Numbered from the stretch's first letter, positions 7,041 to 13,559 are shown. The stretch: 13,717 bases of DNA from Thermoanaerobaculaceae bacterium (GCA_022865555.1 JALHTD010000002.1:1-13717), one strand, 5' to 3'. Notes: a model not told the origin generated them from the letters alone. Translations and numbers: made by a program.

Positions 7041-7196
7041 CAGCCAACAGCTGACAGCTGACAGCTCACAGTCCCCCCCTCCCTTTGTGGGTTCCGTGGG
7101 GGGCGCGAGGTCGTGCGGGATTCGGAGGCACCCGCTGCGCCCCTCAGACTCTGCGGAGCGCCCGGCTACCAGCTGTGAACTGTTGGCTGTCGGCTG
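7034..7196. repeat. Heptamer-armed inverted repeat element, copy A
   Basis: The left arm holds five consecutive 7-bp units at 7034-7068 (CAGCTGA, CAGCCAA, CAGCTGA, CAGCTGA, CAGCTCA) plus CAG. The right arm at 7170-7196 is a similar array on the opposite strand; its reverse complement matches the left arm at 24 of 27 positions. The roughly 98-bp core starts with TCCCCCCCTCCC and shows no convincing reading frame. A second copy begins at 13606 in reverse orientation. It overlaps the purC stop codon and, with the fusA2 leader, fills the 230-base gap before the EF-G-like gene. It resembles a small non-coding dispersed element; mobility or function is not shown. Confidence 0.8.
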
Positions 7197-7230
7197 CCCT
7201 CGGCGTCTTCCGTTTCCTGCCCTCACTGGC

Positions 7231-7236
7231 TATACT
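7231..7236 (+). promoter_or_regulatory. Candidate -10 box upstream of the EF-G-like gene
   Basis: TATACT matches the sigma-70 -10 consensus at five of six positions and stands out in GC-rich DNA. A poor -35 (TTCCGT at 7208-7213) lies 17 bases upstream. Transcription would start near 7243, giving a leader of about 28 bases before the ATG at 7271. The purine-rich GGGAGG (7255-7260) would be the ribosome binding site. Confidence 0.4.
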
Positions 7237-7270
7237 TCCCGGACTCTGTGCGACGGGAGGTCGCCTGCAC

Positions 7271-9364
7271 ATGGCAGCCAAGCCGGTACCCAGTGACAAG
7301 ATACGAAACGTTGCGGTGGTCGGGCACTCGCCCACCGGCAAGACCACGCTCATCTCGGCAATCCTGTTCGACGCCAAGGACGTGAACCGCCTCGGCAAGG
7401 TCGACAAGGGCAATGCCGTCACGGACTTCGACGATGAGGCCGTGGAGCGCAAGATCACGATCGGCACGGCGGTGGCCCATGCCCGTCATCGGGACTGCAA
7501 GCTCAACCTCGTTGACACACCCGGCTACTCAATCTTCACGACCGAGGCCGTGCAGGGCATCAGGGTCTCCGAAGCGGCGCTCATGGTGGTGTCGGCCGTA
7601 GCCGGACCCGAGGTGCAGACCGAGAAGCTCTGGAAGATATCCGCCGAGATGGGCAAGCCCGTGCTGGTCGCCGTGAACAGCATGGATCGCGAGCGCGCCT
7701 CCGCCTCGAGAACTCTCCAGCAGCTTCAGAAGAAATTTGGGCGCGAGGTCGTGCCCCTCCAGCTCCCTATCGGGGAGGAACACGCATTCGCCGGCGTCGT
7801 GGACCTGGTGCGTTCGAAGGCGTACCGTTTCGCCGCGGACGAGAGCGGCACACCCACGGACATCGAGATCCCGCCGGAGCTGAAGGGCGAGGCCGAGGCG
7901 GCGCGTACCGCGCTCATCGAGATGGTCGCCGAGCAGGACGAGGCTTTGCTCGAGAAGTTCTTTGCGGATGGAGCGCTCTCCGACGAGGACCTGATGGTCG
8001 GCTTGAAGAAGGCGGTGGCCGGCCGCAGGATCTTCCCGCTCTTCTACAGCGCCGCGGGCCGAAACCAGGCCGTGCAGCCGCTGGTGGACGCCCTCGTGGA
8101 GCTGGTGCCCAACCCCCTCGCCGTTGCGCTCGTGGCCAGGAACGTCGCCGGTGAGGAGGTCACCGTCACCCCCAAGCCCGATGACACCCCGATCGCTTAC
8201 GTCTTCAAGACCTTCTCGGACCCCTACGCCGGCCGCATCACGCTTATGCGCGTGTACTCCGGCGCGTTCGCGTCCGACGGCACCTACCACAACCGCCAGC
8301 GCGACATCGGGGAGCGCTTCGGCGCGGTCAACTGGATGCAGGGCAAGGAGCTGCTCCCGGTCGAGAAGCTCGTGACGGGCGACATCGGGGCAGTCGCGAA
8401 GCTGAAGGAGACCCGGACCGGCGACACCCTCACCAGCAAGGACGGCGCGGTCGTCGTCCCGCCGGTTCCCATCCCCGAGGCCGCAATCTCCTTCGCCATC
8501 TCCGCCAAGGCCAAGGGCGACGAGGACAAGGTCGCACAGGGCCTCGCAAAGCTCCAGGACGAGGACCCGACGTTGCACATCGGGCGCGACCCGCAGACCA
8601 AGGAGCAGATCGTGGCCGGCGCGGGCCAGCTCCACGTCGAGATCGCCGTGGCACGCCTGCGCAAGCGCTACAAGGTGGACGTCACGCTCCACCCTCCCAA
8701 GGTGCCCTACCGCGAGACCATCACCAAGGGGGTCGAGATCACGGCGCGCCACAAGAAGCAAACCGGAGGGCATGGCCAGTTTGCCGAGGCGAAGATCCGG
8801 ATGGAACCGCGTCCACGGGGAAGCGGCTACGAGTTCGTGGACAAGATCTTCGGCGGCTCAATCCCGAACAACTACCGCCCCTCAATCGACAAGGGGATCC
8901 AGGACGCCGCTGAGCGCGGGGCTCTCGCCGGCAACCCTGTCGTGGACTTCAGCGTCACGCTCCTGGACGGCAAGTTCCATCAGGTGGACTCATCGGACAT
9001 GGCGTTCCGCACCTGCGGTCGAAAGGCCTTCCGGGAGGCCGTCCCGCACGCGGGGCCGACAATCCTCGAGCCGGTCATGCAGGTGCAGATTGCGGCGCCG
9101 GACGAATTCCTCGGCGACATCATGGGTGACCTCAACTCACGGCGTGGCCGTGTCCAGGGGATGGAACCCGGCGACGGCCAGACCGTGGTGAAGGCCCAGG
9201 TGCCGCTCGCGGAGATGCTCACGTACTCGCAGACGCTGCGCTCGATCACCGGCGGGCGTGGCGACTTCCACATGGAGTACTCCCACTACGACGAGGTCCC
9301 CAGGCAGGTGCAGGAGAAGATCATCCAGGCGTTCGCCGGCGTCGCCGAGGAAGAGGAGGAGTAG
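7271..9364 (+). CDS. fusA2: EF-G-like translational GTPase (EF-G2 type)
   Basis: The ATG at 7271 follows GGGAGG by about ten bases and gives 697 residues; a longer frame back to 7085 runs through the repeat element and is unlikely. The GTPase domain has GHSPTGKTT (18-26) as P-loop, ERKITI (59-64) where canonical EF-G has ERGITI, DTPGY (82-86) where canonical EF-G has DTPGH, and NSMD (136-139) where NKxD is normal. Domains II-V follow, including HKKQTGGHGQF in domain IV and an acidic C-terminal tail. Tyr after DTPG is known in the EF-G-like (EF-G2) family, whose cellular role is uncertain, so this is probably not the main translocase. The NSMD change is unusual and is discussed as a finding. 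The gene stands alone, away from str-operon genes. Confidence 0.9.
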   Translation: MAAKPVPSDKIRNVAVVGHSPTGKTTLISAILFDAKDVNRLGKVDKGNAVTDFDDEAVERKITIGTAVAHARHRDCKLNLVDTPGYSIFTTEAVQGIRVSEAALMVVSAVAGPEVQTEKLWKISAEMGKPVLVAVNSMDRERASASRTLQQLQKKFGREVVPLQLPIGEEHAFAGVVDLVRSKAYRFAADESGTPTDIEIPPELKGEAEAARTALIEMVAEQDEALLEKFFADGALSDEDLMVGLKKAVAGRRIFPLFYSAAGRNQAVQPLVDALVELVPNPLAVALVARNVAGEEVTVTPKPDDTPIAYVFKTFSDPYAGRITLMRVYSGAFASDGTYHNRQRDIGERFGAVNWMQGKELLPVEKLVTGDIGAVAKLKETRTGDTLTSKDGAVVVPPVPIPEAAISFAISAKAKGDEDKVAQGLAKLQDEDPTLHIGRDPQTKEQIVAGAGQLHVEIAVARLRKRYKVDVTLHPPKVPYRETITKGVEITARHKKQTGGHGQFAEAKIRMEPRPRGSGYEFVDKIFGGSIPNNYRPSIDKGIQDAAERGALAGNPVVDFSVTLLDGKFHQVDSSDMAFRTCGRKAFREAVPHAGPTILEPVMQVQIAAPDEFLGDIMGDLNSRRGRVQGMEPGDGQTVVKAQVPLAEMLTYSQTLRSITGGRGDFHMEYSHYDEVPRQVQEKIIQAFAGVAEEEEE

Positions 9365-9448
9365 GCCTGGAGGCTGGTTTCTTGGCCCTCCTATCCCGGT
9401 TTTGAGCGCTGGGAGCGGGGCGCCCGGCCTGCCGCCGTCCGAGGGGGC

Positions 9449-9477
9449 TTGACAACGTGAAGAGACTGTGGCACTTT
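9449..9477 (+). promoter_or_regulatory. Candidate promoter of the csp leader, with overlapping inverted repeat
   Basis: TTGACA at 9449-9454 is a perfect -35 consensus. At 17-bp spacing the -10 would be CACTTT (9472-9477), a poor match. An inverted repeat, GTGGC (9468-9472) and GCCAC (9479-9483), overlaps the -10 and start region, and ACGTG (9455-9459) has its complement CACGT at 9481-9485. Transcription would begin near 9484. Confidence 0.4.
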
Positions 9478-9483
9478 AGCCAC

Positions 9484-9633
9484 GTGAGCTGTTTTTGTAG
9501 TTGCGGATCAACGTCAAGTTGAGGTCAACCTGCCGCAAGGAGCAGCGCCCTTGCGGCTTTTTCGTATCGTCGGGACGCGCCCGACATTAACAACGGCGGA
9601 CTTCGGATGCCGCCGGCAACAAGGAGAAGCAGC
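9484..9633 (+). promoter_or_regulatory. Candidate structured 5' leader of the cold-shock gene
   Basis: About 150 bases lie between the candidate promoter and the csp ATG with no reading frame. They contain TTGCGG (9501-9506), which can pair with CCGCAA (9533-9538); TCAAC-GTTGA-TCAAC (9508-9529), in which the middle block can pair either way; a strong terminator hairpin (9532-9562); a GTCGGG/CCCGAC hairpin (about 9570-9586); and GGCGG/CCGCC near 9596-9615. Long structured leaders are known for cold-shock mRNAs. Alternatively the terminator ends the upstream transcript or a short RNA, and csp starts from a promoter I cannot see. Confidence 0.4.
9532..9562 (+). terminator. Strong intrinsic terminator or attenuator upstream of csp
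   Basis: GCCGCAAGG (9532-9540) pairs perfectly with CCTTGCGGC (9549-9557), a 9-bp stem with an 8-base loop, directly followed by TTTTT (9558-9562). It lies 168 bases after the EF-G-like stop and 72 bases before the csp start, so it could be a distant fusA2 terminator, an attenuator in the csp leader, or the end of a short RNA. Confidence 0.8.
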
Positions 9634-9834
9634 ATGGCGCAGGGAACTGTCAAGTGGTTCAACGATACCAAGGGATTCAGCTTCATCACGCAGGAGGGTG
9701 GAGAGGACGTGTTCGTCCACTACACCGCGATCGCCGGCGAGGGCTTCCGGACGCTGAAGGAGGGGGCCCGGGTGGAGTTCGACATCGTGCGCGGCCCCAA
9801 GGGTCTGCAGGCGGCGAGCGTTCGCGCTATCTAG
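9634..9834 (+). CDS. csp: CspA-family cold-shock nucleic-acid-binding protein
   Basis: The ATG at 9634 has AAGGAG about eight bases upstream and gives a 66-residue protein of normal family length. An upstream in-frame start at 9607 would add nine residues with no family similarity. The sequence starts MAQGTVKWFNDTKGFSFI, the cold-shock domain signature, with an RNP1-like motif KGFSFI (13-18; Ser where Gly is most common) and RNP2 DVFVHY (25-30). It binds single-stranded RNA and DNA as a five-stranded barrel and is generally an RNA chaperone. It is a single-gene unit with a terminator on each side. Whether it is cold-induced cannot be read from the sequence, though the structured leader is compatible with that. 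Confidence 0.95.
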   Translation: MAQGTVKWFNDTKGFSFITQEGGEDVFVHYTAIAGEGFRTLKEGARVEFDIVRGPKGLQAASVRAI

Positions 9835-9855
9835 GGAGAAGACAACAAGGGAATT

Positions 9856-9890
9856 GGAAGGGCGGCGCGATGCGCCGCCCTTTCCTTTTT
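9856..9890 (+). terminator. Intrinsic terminator of csp between convergent genes
   Basis: AAGGGCGGCGC (9858-9868) pairs perfectly with GCGCCGCCCTT (9872-9882) around a 3-base loop, and the stem can be extended by a G-T and a G-C pair. The 3' side continues TTCCTTTTT. It sits 22 bases after the csp stop and before the end of nuoI on the other strand. The opposite strand lacks a good T-run, so termination is mainly rightward. Confidence 0.9.
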
Positions 9891-9912
9891 CGCTCGCACT
9901 TGCCGGACGGCG

Positions 9913-10515
9913 CTACCTTCCCTTTTGGATGCCTGCCCTCGGCTTGACCGGGATCGGCAGCTCGATCCGGCTGCGCGGCGTGCCATAGTACGGACGGTAC
10001 CCAAGGTCCAGCTTCTCGAAGGGCCCCCTCTGCAGGAGCTGGTCGAGCCCGACGACCCCCTCCTCGCGGCTCGCGAAGGCCATCTCGTGCACCCGGGACA
10101 TCACTATCGCCTCCTTGGGGCAGGCGTCCACGCAGAACCCGCAGTAGACGCACCGCAGGAGGTCGATGGTGAAGACCTTCGGGCGCTTCTCGAACTCAAC
10201 CGTTGGGCTGGACGCGACGTCCTCGGCCTCGATGTGGATGCACTCGGCCGGGCAAGCCTCCTCGCACATGTAGCAGGCCACGCAGCGCGGCGACCCGTCC
10301 TCCCGAGTGAGCAGGATGTGCCTGCCGCGCAGGCGCTCCGAGTACTCCCGCTTGACCTCCGGCCACTCGATGGTGACGGTGTACTTGCGGGCGAAGAGGT
10401 TGGCGATGAAGTGGCGCAGCGTGACGGCCAGACCCTTGGCGATCTCGACCAGGTAGAGGCGCTGCACGAGGCGCAGCGGTTTCGCCTCGCAAACGACCAC
10501 GTCCCGCGTGATCAT
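9913..10515 (-). CDS. nuoI: NADH-quinone oxidoreductase subunit I (2x[4Fe-4S] ferredoxin-like)
   Basis: The 200-residue protein carries two complete ferredoxin motifs: CVACYMCEEACP with Cys78, 81, 84 and 88, and CVYCGFCVDACP with Cys122, 125, 128 and 132. These would ligate clusters N6a and N6b, which pass electrons toward NuoB in complex I. The N-terminal region (KGLAVTLRHFIANLFARKYT, 27-46) is the amphipathic segment that packs NuoI onto the membrane arm in known structures. Length fits the family (about 160-220), with a basic C-terminal tail. The ATG overlaps the nuoCD stop by four bases (ATGA), so coupling is likely. It is the last gene of this cluster; nuoH, which normally lies beside it, is absent. 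Confidence 0.95.
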   Translation of the reverse strand: MITRDVVVCEAKPLRLVQRLYLVEIAKGLAVTLRHFIANLFARKYTVTIEWPEVKREYSERLRGRHILLTREDGSPRCVACYMCEEACPAECIHIEAEDVASSPTVEFEKRPKVFTIDLLRCVYCGFCVDACPKEAIVMSRVHEMAFASREEGVVGLDQLLQRGPFEKLDLGYRPYYGTPRSRIELPIPVKPRAGIQKGR

Positions 10516-12206
10516 CGGTCCAGCTCCCCTGCGATGATGTTCAGGCTGCTCATGATGGCCACGGTGTCGGCGACCATGTGCCCCTCCAGAATGTGCGGGA
10601 AGGCCTGGAAGATCGCGAAGCACGGCGGCCGCACCTTGATTCGGTATGGATGTCCCCCACCGTCGGAGACGATGTAGTAGCCGAGTTCCCCGTTGGCCGC
10701 CTCGGTGTAGCCGTAGCTCTCCCCCACCGGCACCTTCATGCCCTCCATGATCAGCTTGAAGTGCCAGATCAGGGACTCCATCTCCGTGTAGACATCCTCC
10801 TTCGGAGGCAGCGCAACGTTGTGGTTGTCGGTGATGATCGGTCCGGGCTGGAGCCGCTCGAGAGCCTGCTCCACGATCCTGAGCGATTGCTTCATCTCTT
10901 CGACCCGCACGAGGTAGCGCGCGTAGGTGTCGCCGGCATGGGCGACCGGCACCTTGAAGTCGTACGTCTCGTACCCGAGGTACGGATGAGCCTTGCGGAC
11001 GTCGTACGCGACGCCCGTGGCGCGAAGGCAAGGCCCCGTCCACCCCCAGTCCACCGCGTCCTCCGCACTGATGGCGCCCACCCCTTCGGTGCGCCCGCGG
11101 AAGATCCGGTTCTCCGTAATGAGCGTCTCCATGTCCCCGATCAGCTTGGGAATGCGCTTCAGGAGGTACCTCACCGAGTCTTCGAAGTCGGGAGGGGTGT
11201 CGCTCGAGAGCCCGCCGATTCGCACGTACGACATCGTGAGGCGGCTGCCGCAGCAGGCCTCCAGCACCGAGTAAAGTTCCTCCCGCCCCTGGTACATGTA
11301 CAGGAACGGCGTCATCGCGCCGACGTCGTTGAGGTTGGCGCCGACGTCCACGATGTGGTCCATGACCCGCGAGAGCTCCGAGAGGATCAGCCGGATCACC
11401 TGGGCACGCGGGGGGGCCTCAACCCCGAGCATTTTTTCCACCGCGAGCGCGTAGCCAACGCCGTTCATCATCGCGGAGCAGTAGTTGAGCCGGTCGGTGT
11501 ATGGGATCACCTGGTTCCAGGTGTGGGTCTCGGCCATCTTCTCGAAGCACCGGTGCAGGTAGCCGATCTCGGTCTCGGCCTTCGTGATCACCTCGCCGTT
11601 GAGGCGGACTACGGTGCGCAGGGTCCCGTGGGTCGCCGGGTGCGAGGGACCCAGGTTGAGCACCTGCGTCTCAAAGTGGTCCTCGTCCTCCTGAGCCTCT
11701 TTCGCCCATGCAGGCTCTTCCTGCTCACCCTCACGGAGCAGCCAGCGCTGGCCGGGATCGTAGTCCTTGCGGAGCGGGTGCCCCTGAAACGCGGGGTGGC
11801 AGAGGATGCGCTTGAGGTTCGGATGACCCTCGAAGCGGATGCCGAACATGTCGAAAGCCTCGCGCTCGAACCAATCCGCGGCCCTCCACACCCCGTACAC
11901 CGACGGGACGACCGGATCGTTCTCCCGCACTGGCACCTTGAGCCGAACGCGGTGCCCGTGCTCGAGTGACGTGAGGTGGTAGACGACCTCGAACCGCTCC
12001 TCCCGGCCCGGGTAGTCAACCCCGCAGACGTCGAGCAGCAGCTTGAAGTCCAGTGCCGGGTCGTCCTTGAGGTGGCGTGCCAGGGCCGGCAGGGCCTGCC
12101 GGTCCACCCGAAGCGTCTGCATGTCGCCACCGGCCAGCTCCACGACCCCGCTCCCCTCCGGGAACGCCCTGCGGATCGCGGCCAGCCTTTCCTCTCGGTT
12201 TGCCAT
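10512..12206 (-). CDS. nuoCD: Fused NADH-quinone oxidoreductase subunits C and D
   Basis: The 564-residue protein joins the 30-kDa (NuoC) and 49-kDa (NuoD) subunits. Residues 1 to about 158 are NuoC-like, including WFEREAFDMFGIRFEGHPN (112-130) and GHPLRKDYDP (152-161). A charged linker at about 159-178 leads into NuoD, with LNLGPSHPATHGTLR (183-197) and the DRLNY motif ending at Tyr242; the His of HPATHG and a Tyr in this region line the quinone site in known complex I structures. The C-terminus ends AGELDR, near the usual GEVDR, and no CxxC nickel ligands are seen, so this is complex I rather than a NiFe hydrogenase. The ATG at 12206 has GGGGAGAG upstream; a longer frame reaching 12437 overlaps nuoB and is rejected. 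Start-to-stop gap from nuoB is 20 bases. Confidence 0.96.
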   Translation of the reverse strand: MANREERLAAIRRAFPEGSGVVELAGGDMQTLRVDRQALPALARHLKDDPALDFKLLLDVCGVDYPGREERFEVVYHLTSLEHGHRVRLKVPVRENDPVVPSVYGVWRAADWFEREAFDMFGIRFEGHPNLKRILCHPAFQGHPLRKDYDPGQRWLLREGEQEEPAWAKEAQEDEDHFETQVLNLGPSHPATHGTLRTVVRLNGEVITKAETEIGYLHRCFEKMAETHTWNQVIPYTDRLNYCSAMMNGVGYALAVEKMLGVEAPPRAQVIRLILSELSRVMDHIVDVGANLNDVGAMTPFLYMYQGREELYSVLEACCGSRLTMSYVRIGGLSSDTPPDFEDSVRYLLKRIPKLIGDMETLITENRIFRGRTEGVGAISAEDAVDWGWTGPCLRATGVAYDVRKAHPYLGYETYDFKVPVAHAGDTYARYLVRVEEMKQSLRIVEQALERLQPGPIITDNHNVALPPKEDVYTEMESLIWHFKLIMEGMKVPVGESYGYTEAANGELGYYIVSDGGGHPYRIKVRPPCFAIFQAFPHILEGHMVADTVAIMSSLNIIAGELDR

Positions 12207-12226
12207 GCTCTCCCCTTCGCCCTGGT

Positions 12227-12811
12227 TCAGCCGCCGGCCTGGGCCTGCGACGCCCGCTTCGCCGCCAGCGCTCTCTGGTAGCGCGTCTCGCCGTTTGAGA
12301 TCATCTCCTGCAGCTTGACCACGCCCTGCAGCAGGGCTTCCGGCGTCGGCGGGCAGCCCGGGACGTAGACGTCCACGGGAATGAACTCGTCGATCCCCTG
12401 CACCACGTGATAGGCACGATAGAACCCGCCGGTGCATGCGCAGACGCCCATCGAGATGACGTACTTGGGCTCCGCCATCTGCTCGTAGATCCGGACCATC
12501 ACCGGCGCCATCTTGTCAGTCACCGTGCCCGCGACGATCAGGAGATCCGACTGCCGGGGCGAGAAGCGGACGACCTCGGCGCCGAAACGCGAGATGTCGT
12601 AGTGCGACATCATGAACGACATGAACTCGATGGCGCAGCAAGCCGTCCCGAAGGGCAAAGGCCAGAGGCTGTTCTTGCGCGCGGCGTCGAGCAGCTTCTC
12701 CAGCTTCGTCGTCAGGAACACCCGGCTGCCGTCGGGCTGCTTCGCCACGGCTCCAGCCGTGCCCGTACCCCCGACAACTGGCAGCGACGGCCTCACTTCG
12801 GGGTTACCCAT
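12227..12811 (-). CDS. nuoB: NADH-quinone oxidoreductase subunit B (cluster N2)
   Basis: The 194-residue protein has the N2 [4Fe-4S] ligands of NuoB: the tandem Cys58-Cys59 in GTACCAIEFM, Cys124 in GVCACTGG and Cys153 in PGCPPTPEALL. N2 is the last iron-sulfur cluster before quinone. The ATG at 12811 is preceded by GGGAGGG about four bases upstream; a longer frame back to 12994 overlaps the lytic transglycosylase gene and is rejected. The N-terminal 30 residues are poorly conserved Pro/Gly/Val-rich sequence, and the C-terminus adds an Ala/Gln-rich tail. nuoB is the first gene of the cluster: the expected nuoA is missing, and a transglycosylase gene lies upstream instead. A TATAAT box 73 bases before the ATG is the likely promoter. 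Confidence 0.96.
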   Translation of the reverse strand: MGNPEVRPSLPVVGGTGTAGAVAKQPDGSRVFLTTKLEKLLDAARKNSLWPLPFGTACCAIEFMSFMMSHYDISRFGAEVVRFSPRQSDLLIVAGTVTDKMAPVMVRIYEQMAEPKYVISMGVCACTGGFYRAYHVVQGIDEFIPVDVYVPGCPPTPEALLQGVVKLQEMISNGETRYQRALAAKRASQAQAGG

Positions 12812-12858
12812 TGCACCCTCCCGCACACTCTCAAGAACAAGCGATGCCCGGCTGGCTG

Positions 12859-12875
12859 TTCCTCCGCCGGAGGAA
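12859..12875. repeat. Near-perfect palindrome at the nuoB transcription start
   Basis: TTCCTCCGCCGGAGGAA is symmetric around its central base with 8-bp arms. It lies about two bases downstream of the start site predicted from the TATAAT box at 12884-12889 (minus strand). It could be an operator for a dimeric regulator or a hairpin at the 5' end of the nuo transcript. No T-run follows in either direction. Confidence 0.5.
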
Positions 12876-12883
12876 GCGCGCGC

Positions 12884-12889
12884 ATTATA
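12884..12889 (-). promoter_or_regulatory. Candidate -10 box of the nuoB-nuoCD-nuoI operon
   Basis: On the minus strand the sequence is a perfect TATAAT, in otherwise GC-rich DNA, within the 85-base gap between the transglycosylase stop and the nuoB start. No good -35 is visible at 16-18 bp; the region is GC-rich and overlaps the end of the upstream gene. The predicted start is near 12877. Confidence 0.55.
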
Positions 12890-12896
12890 GGTTCTT

Positions 12897-13559
12897 TCAT
12901 GATCGGCCGCCCCTCTGCCCCTGAGCCGGGCAGAACCGGGCGAGAACCCTGCGCACGAACTCGCGGGTCTCACGGTACGGCGGCACGCCGCCACTCTTCT
13001 CGACCGTGGCGACGCCCGCGTTGTAGGCGGCCAGGGCCAGCGAGAGGTCCCCGAAACGGTCGAGCAGGGCCTTCAGGTGGCGACAGCCCAGCCGCAGGTT
13101 GGTCTTCGGGTCGTAGGGGTTGGTCACTCCCTGCGGGAGCCAGACAGAGGGCATCAGCTGCATCAGCCCGCCCGCGCCGACCCTCGAGACGGCAAACGGG
13201 TTGAAGGCGGATTCCGCCTGGACCACGGCCTCCACCAGCCGCGGGTGCAGGTCAGCCGTCCGGCTTGCATCGAAGATCTCCTTGGCAAAGGGGGTGCCTT
13301 CCGGAAGCCGCAGCGCCTCGAACGCGGGACTGCAGGGAGGCTCCTCGATCGGCTCCGGTTCTGGTTCCACCACATCCTCGATCACCCTGTCGACGCGCGA
13401 AAGCGGGACCTCGAGCGACCCTCCGCCCGGCAGGTCCAAGTGGATGTGCGCCTCGCCCACCAGGCGGGCGCCGGTCACGGGAAGGATTCGACCGTCCTCG
13501 AATACCGCCAGGTACTGTCCCACCCCCACCGATGGCAACGACGTGAAGAGGGCTAACAA
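12897..13559 (-). CDS. SLT-type lytic transglycosylase, predicted periplasmic
   Basis: From a TTG at 13559 the product is 220 residues. Residues about 95-208 are a goose-lysozyme/SLT domain: catalytic Glu116 in QAESAFNP, GLMQLMP at 131-137 and LAAYNAG at 176-182. It would cleave peptidoglycan glycan strands. The N-terminal part contains a small beta-rich segment (YLAVFEDGRILPV, then GGGSLEVPLSRVDRV), and an acidic Glu/Pro linker lies near 62-75. The start is doubtful: the frame is open upstream to an in-frame stop near 13609, and a CTG at 13583 would give a better signal peptide (LLGRPLVWLLALF), while the nearest ATG (13587) is out of frame. The gene lies upstream of nuoB in the same direction with no terminator between. 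Confidence 0.88.
   Translation of the reverse strand: MLALFTSLPSVGVGQYLAVFEDGRILPVTGARLVGEAHIHLDLPGGGSLEVPLSRVDRVIEDVVEPEPEPIEEPPCSPAFEALRLPEGTPFAKEIFDASRTADLHPRLVEAVVQAESAFNPFAVSRVGAGGLMQLMPSVWLPQGVTNPYDPKTNLRLGCRHLKALLDRFGDLSLALAAYNAGVATVEKSGGVPPYRETREFVRRVLARFCPAQGQRGGRS

Noticed and set aside
7034..7071. CRISPR repeats
   Set aside because: The units are 7 bp long, directly adjacent with no spacers, and mirrored in the other arm; no cas genes are present.
7085..7270. N-terminal extension of the EF-G-like protein by 62 codons
   Set aside because: The extension reads through the repeat element, has no similarity to EF-G, and the ATG at 7271 has a ribosome binding site and gives the normal family N-terminus.
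9468..9496. Intrinsic terminator formed by GTGGC/GCCAC before the T-run at 9492-9496
   Set aside because: The stem is only 5 bp and the T-run starts 8 bases after it, too far for a classical intrinsic terminator; it fits better as an operator-like repeat.
10578..11969. A 463-codon plus-strand frame opposite nuoCD
   Set aside because: It is antisense to a strongly conserved NuoCD frame and its composition (Arg/His/Val/Asp-rich with no recognisable domain) is typical of a GC-driven shadow.
10512..12206. Group 4 NiFe hydrogenase large subunit instead of NuoD
   Set aside because: The CxxC nickel-ligand motifs of hydrogenases are not seen at either end, and HPATHG and the GELDR-type ending are those of NuoD.
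12207..12437. N-terminal extension of NuoCD into nuoB
   Set aside because: The extra 77 codons overlap conserved NuoB sequence in another frame, while the ATG at 12206 has a good ribosome binding site and gives the family N-terminus.
12812..12994. N-terminal extension of NuoB
   Set aside because: It overlaps the end of the transglycosylase gene and the TATAAT box; the ATG at 12811 has a ribosome binding site directly upstream.
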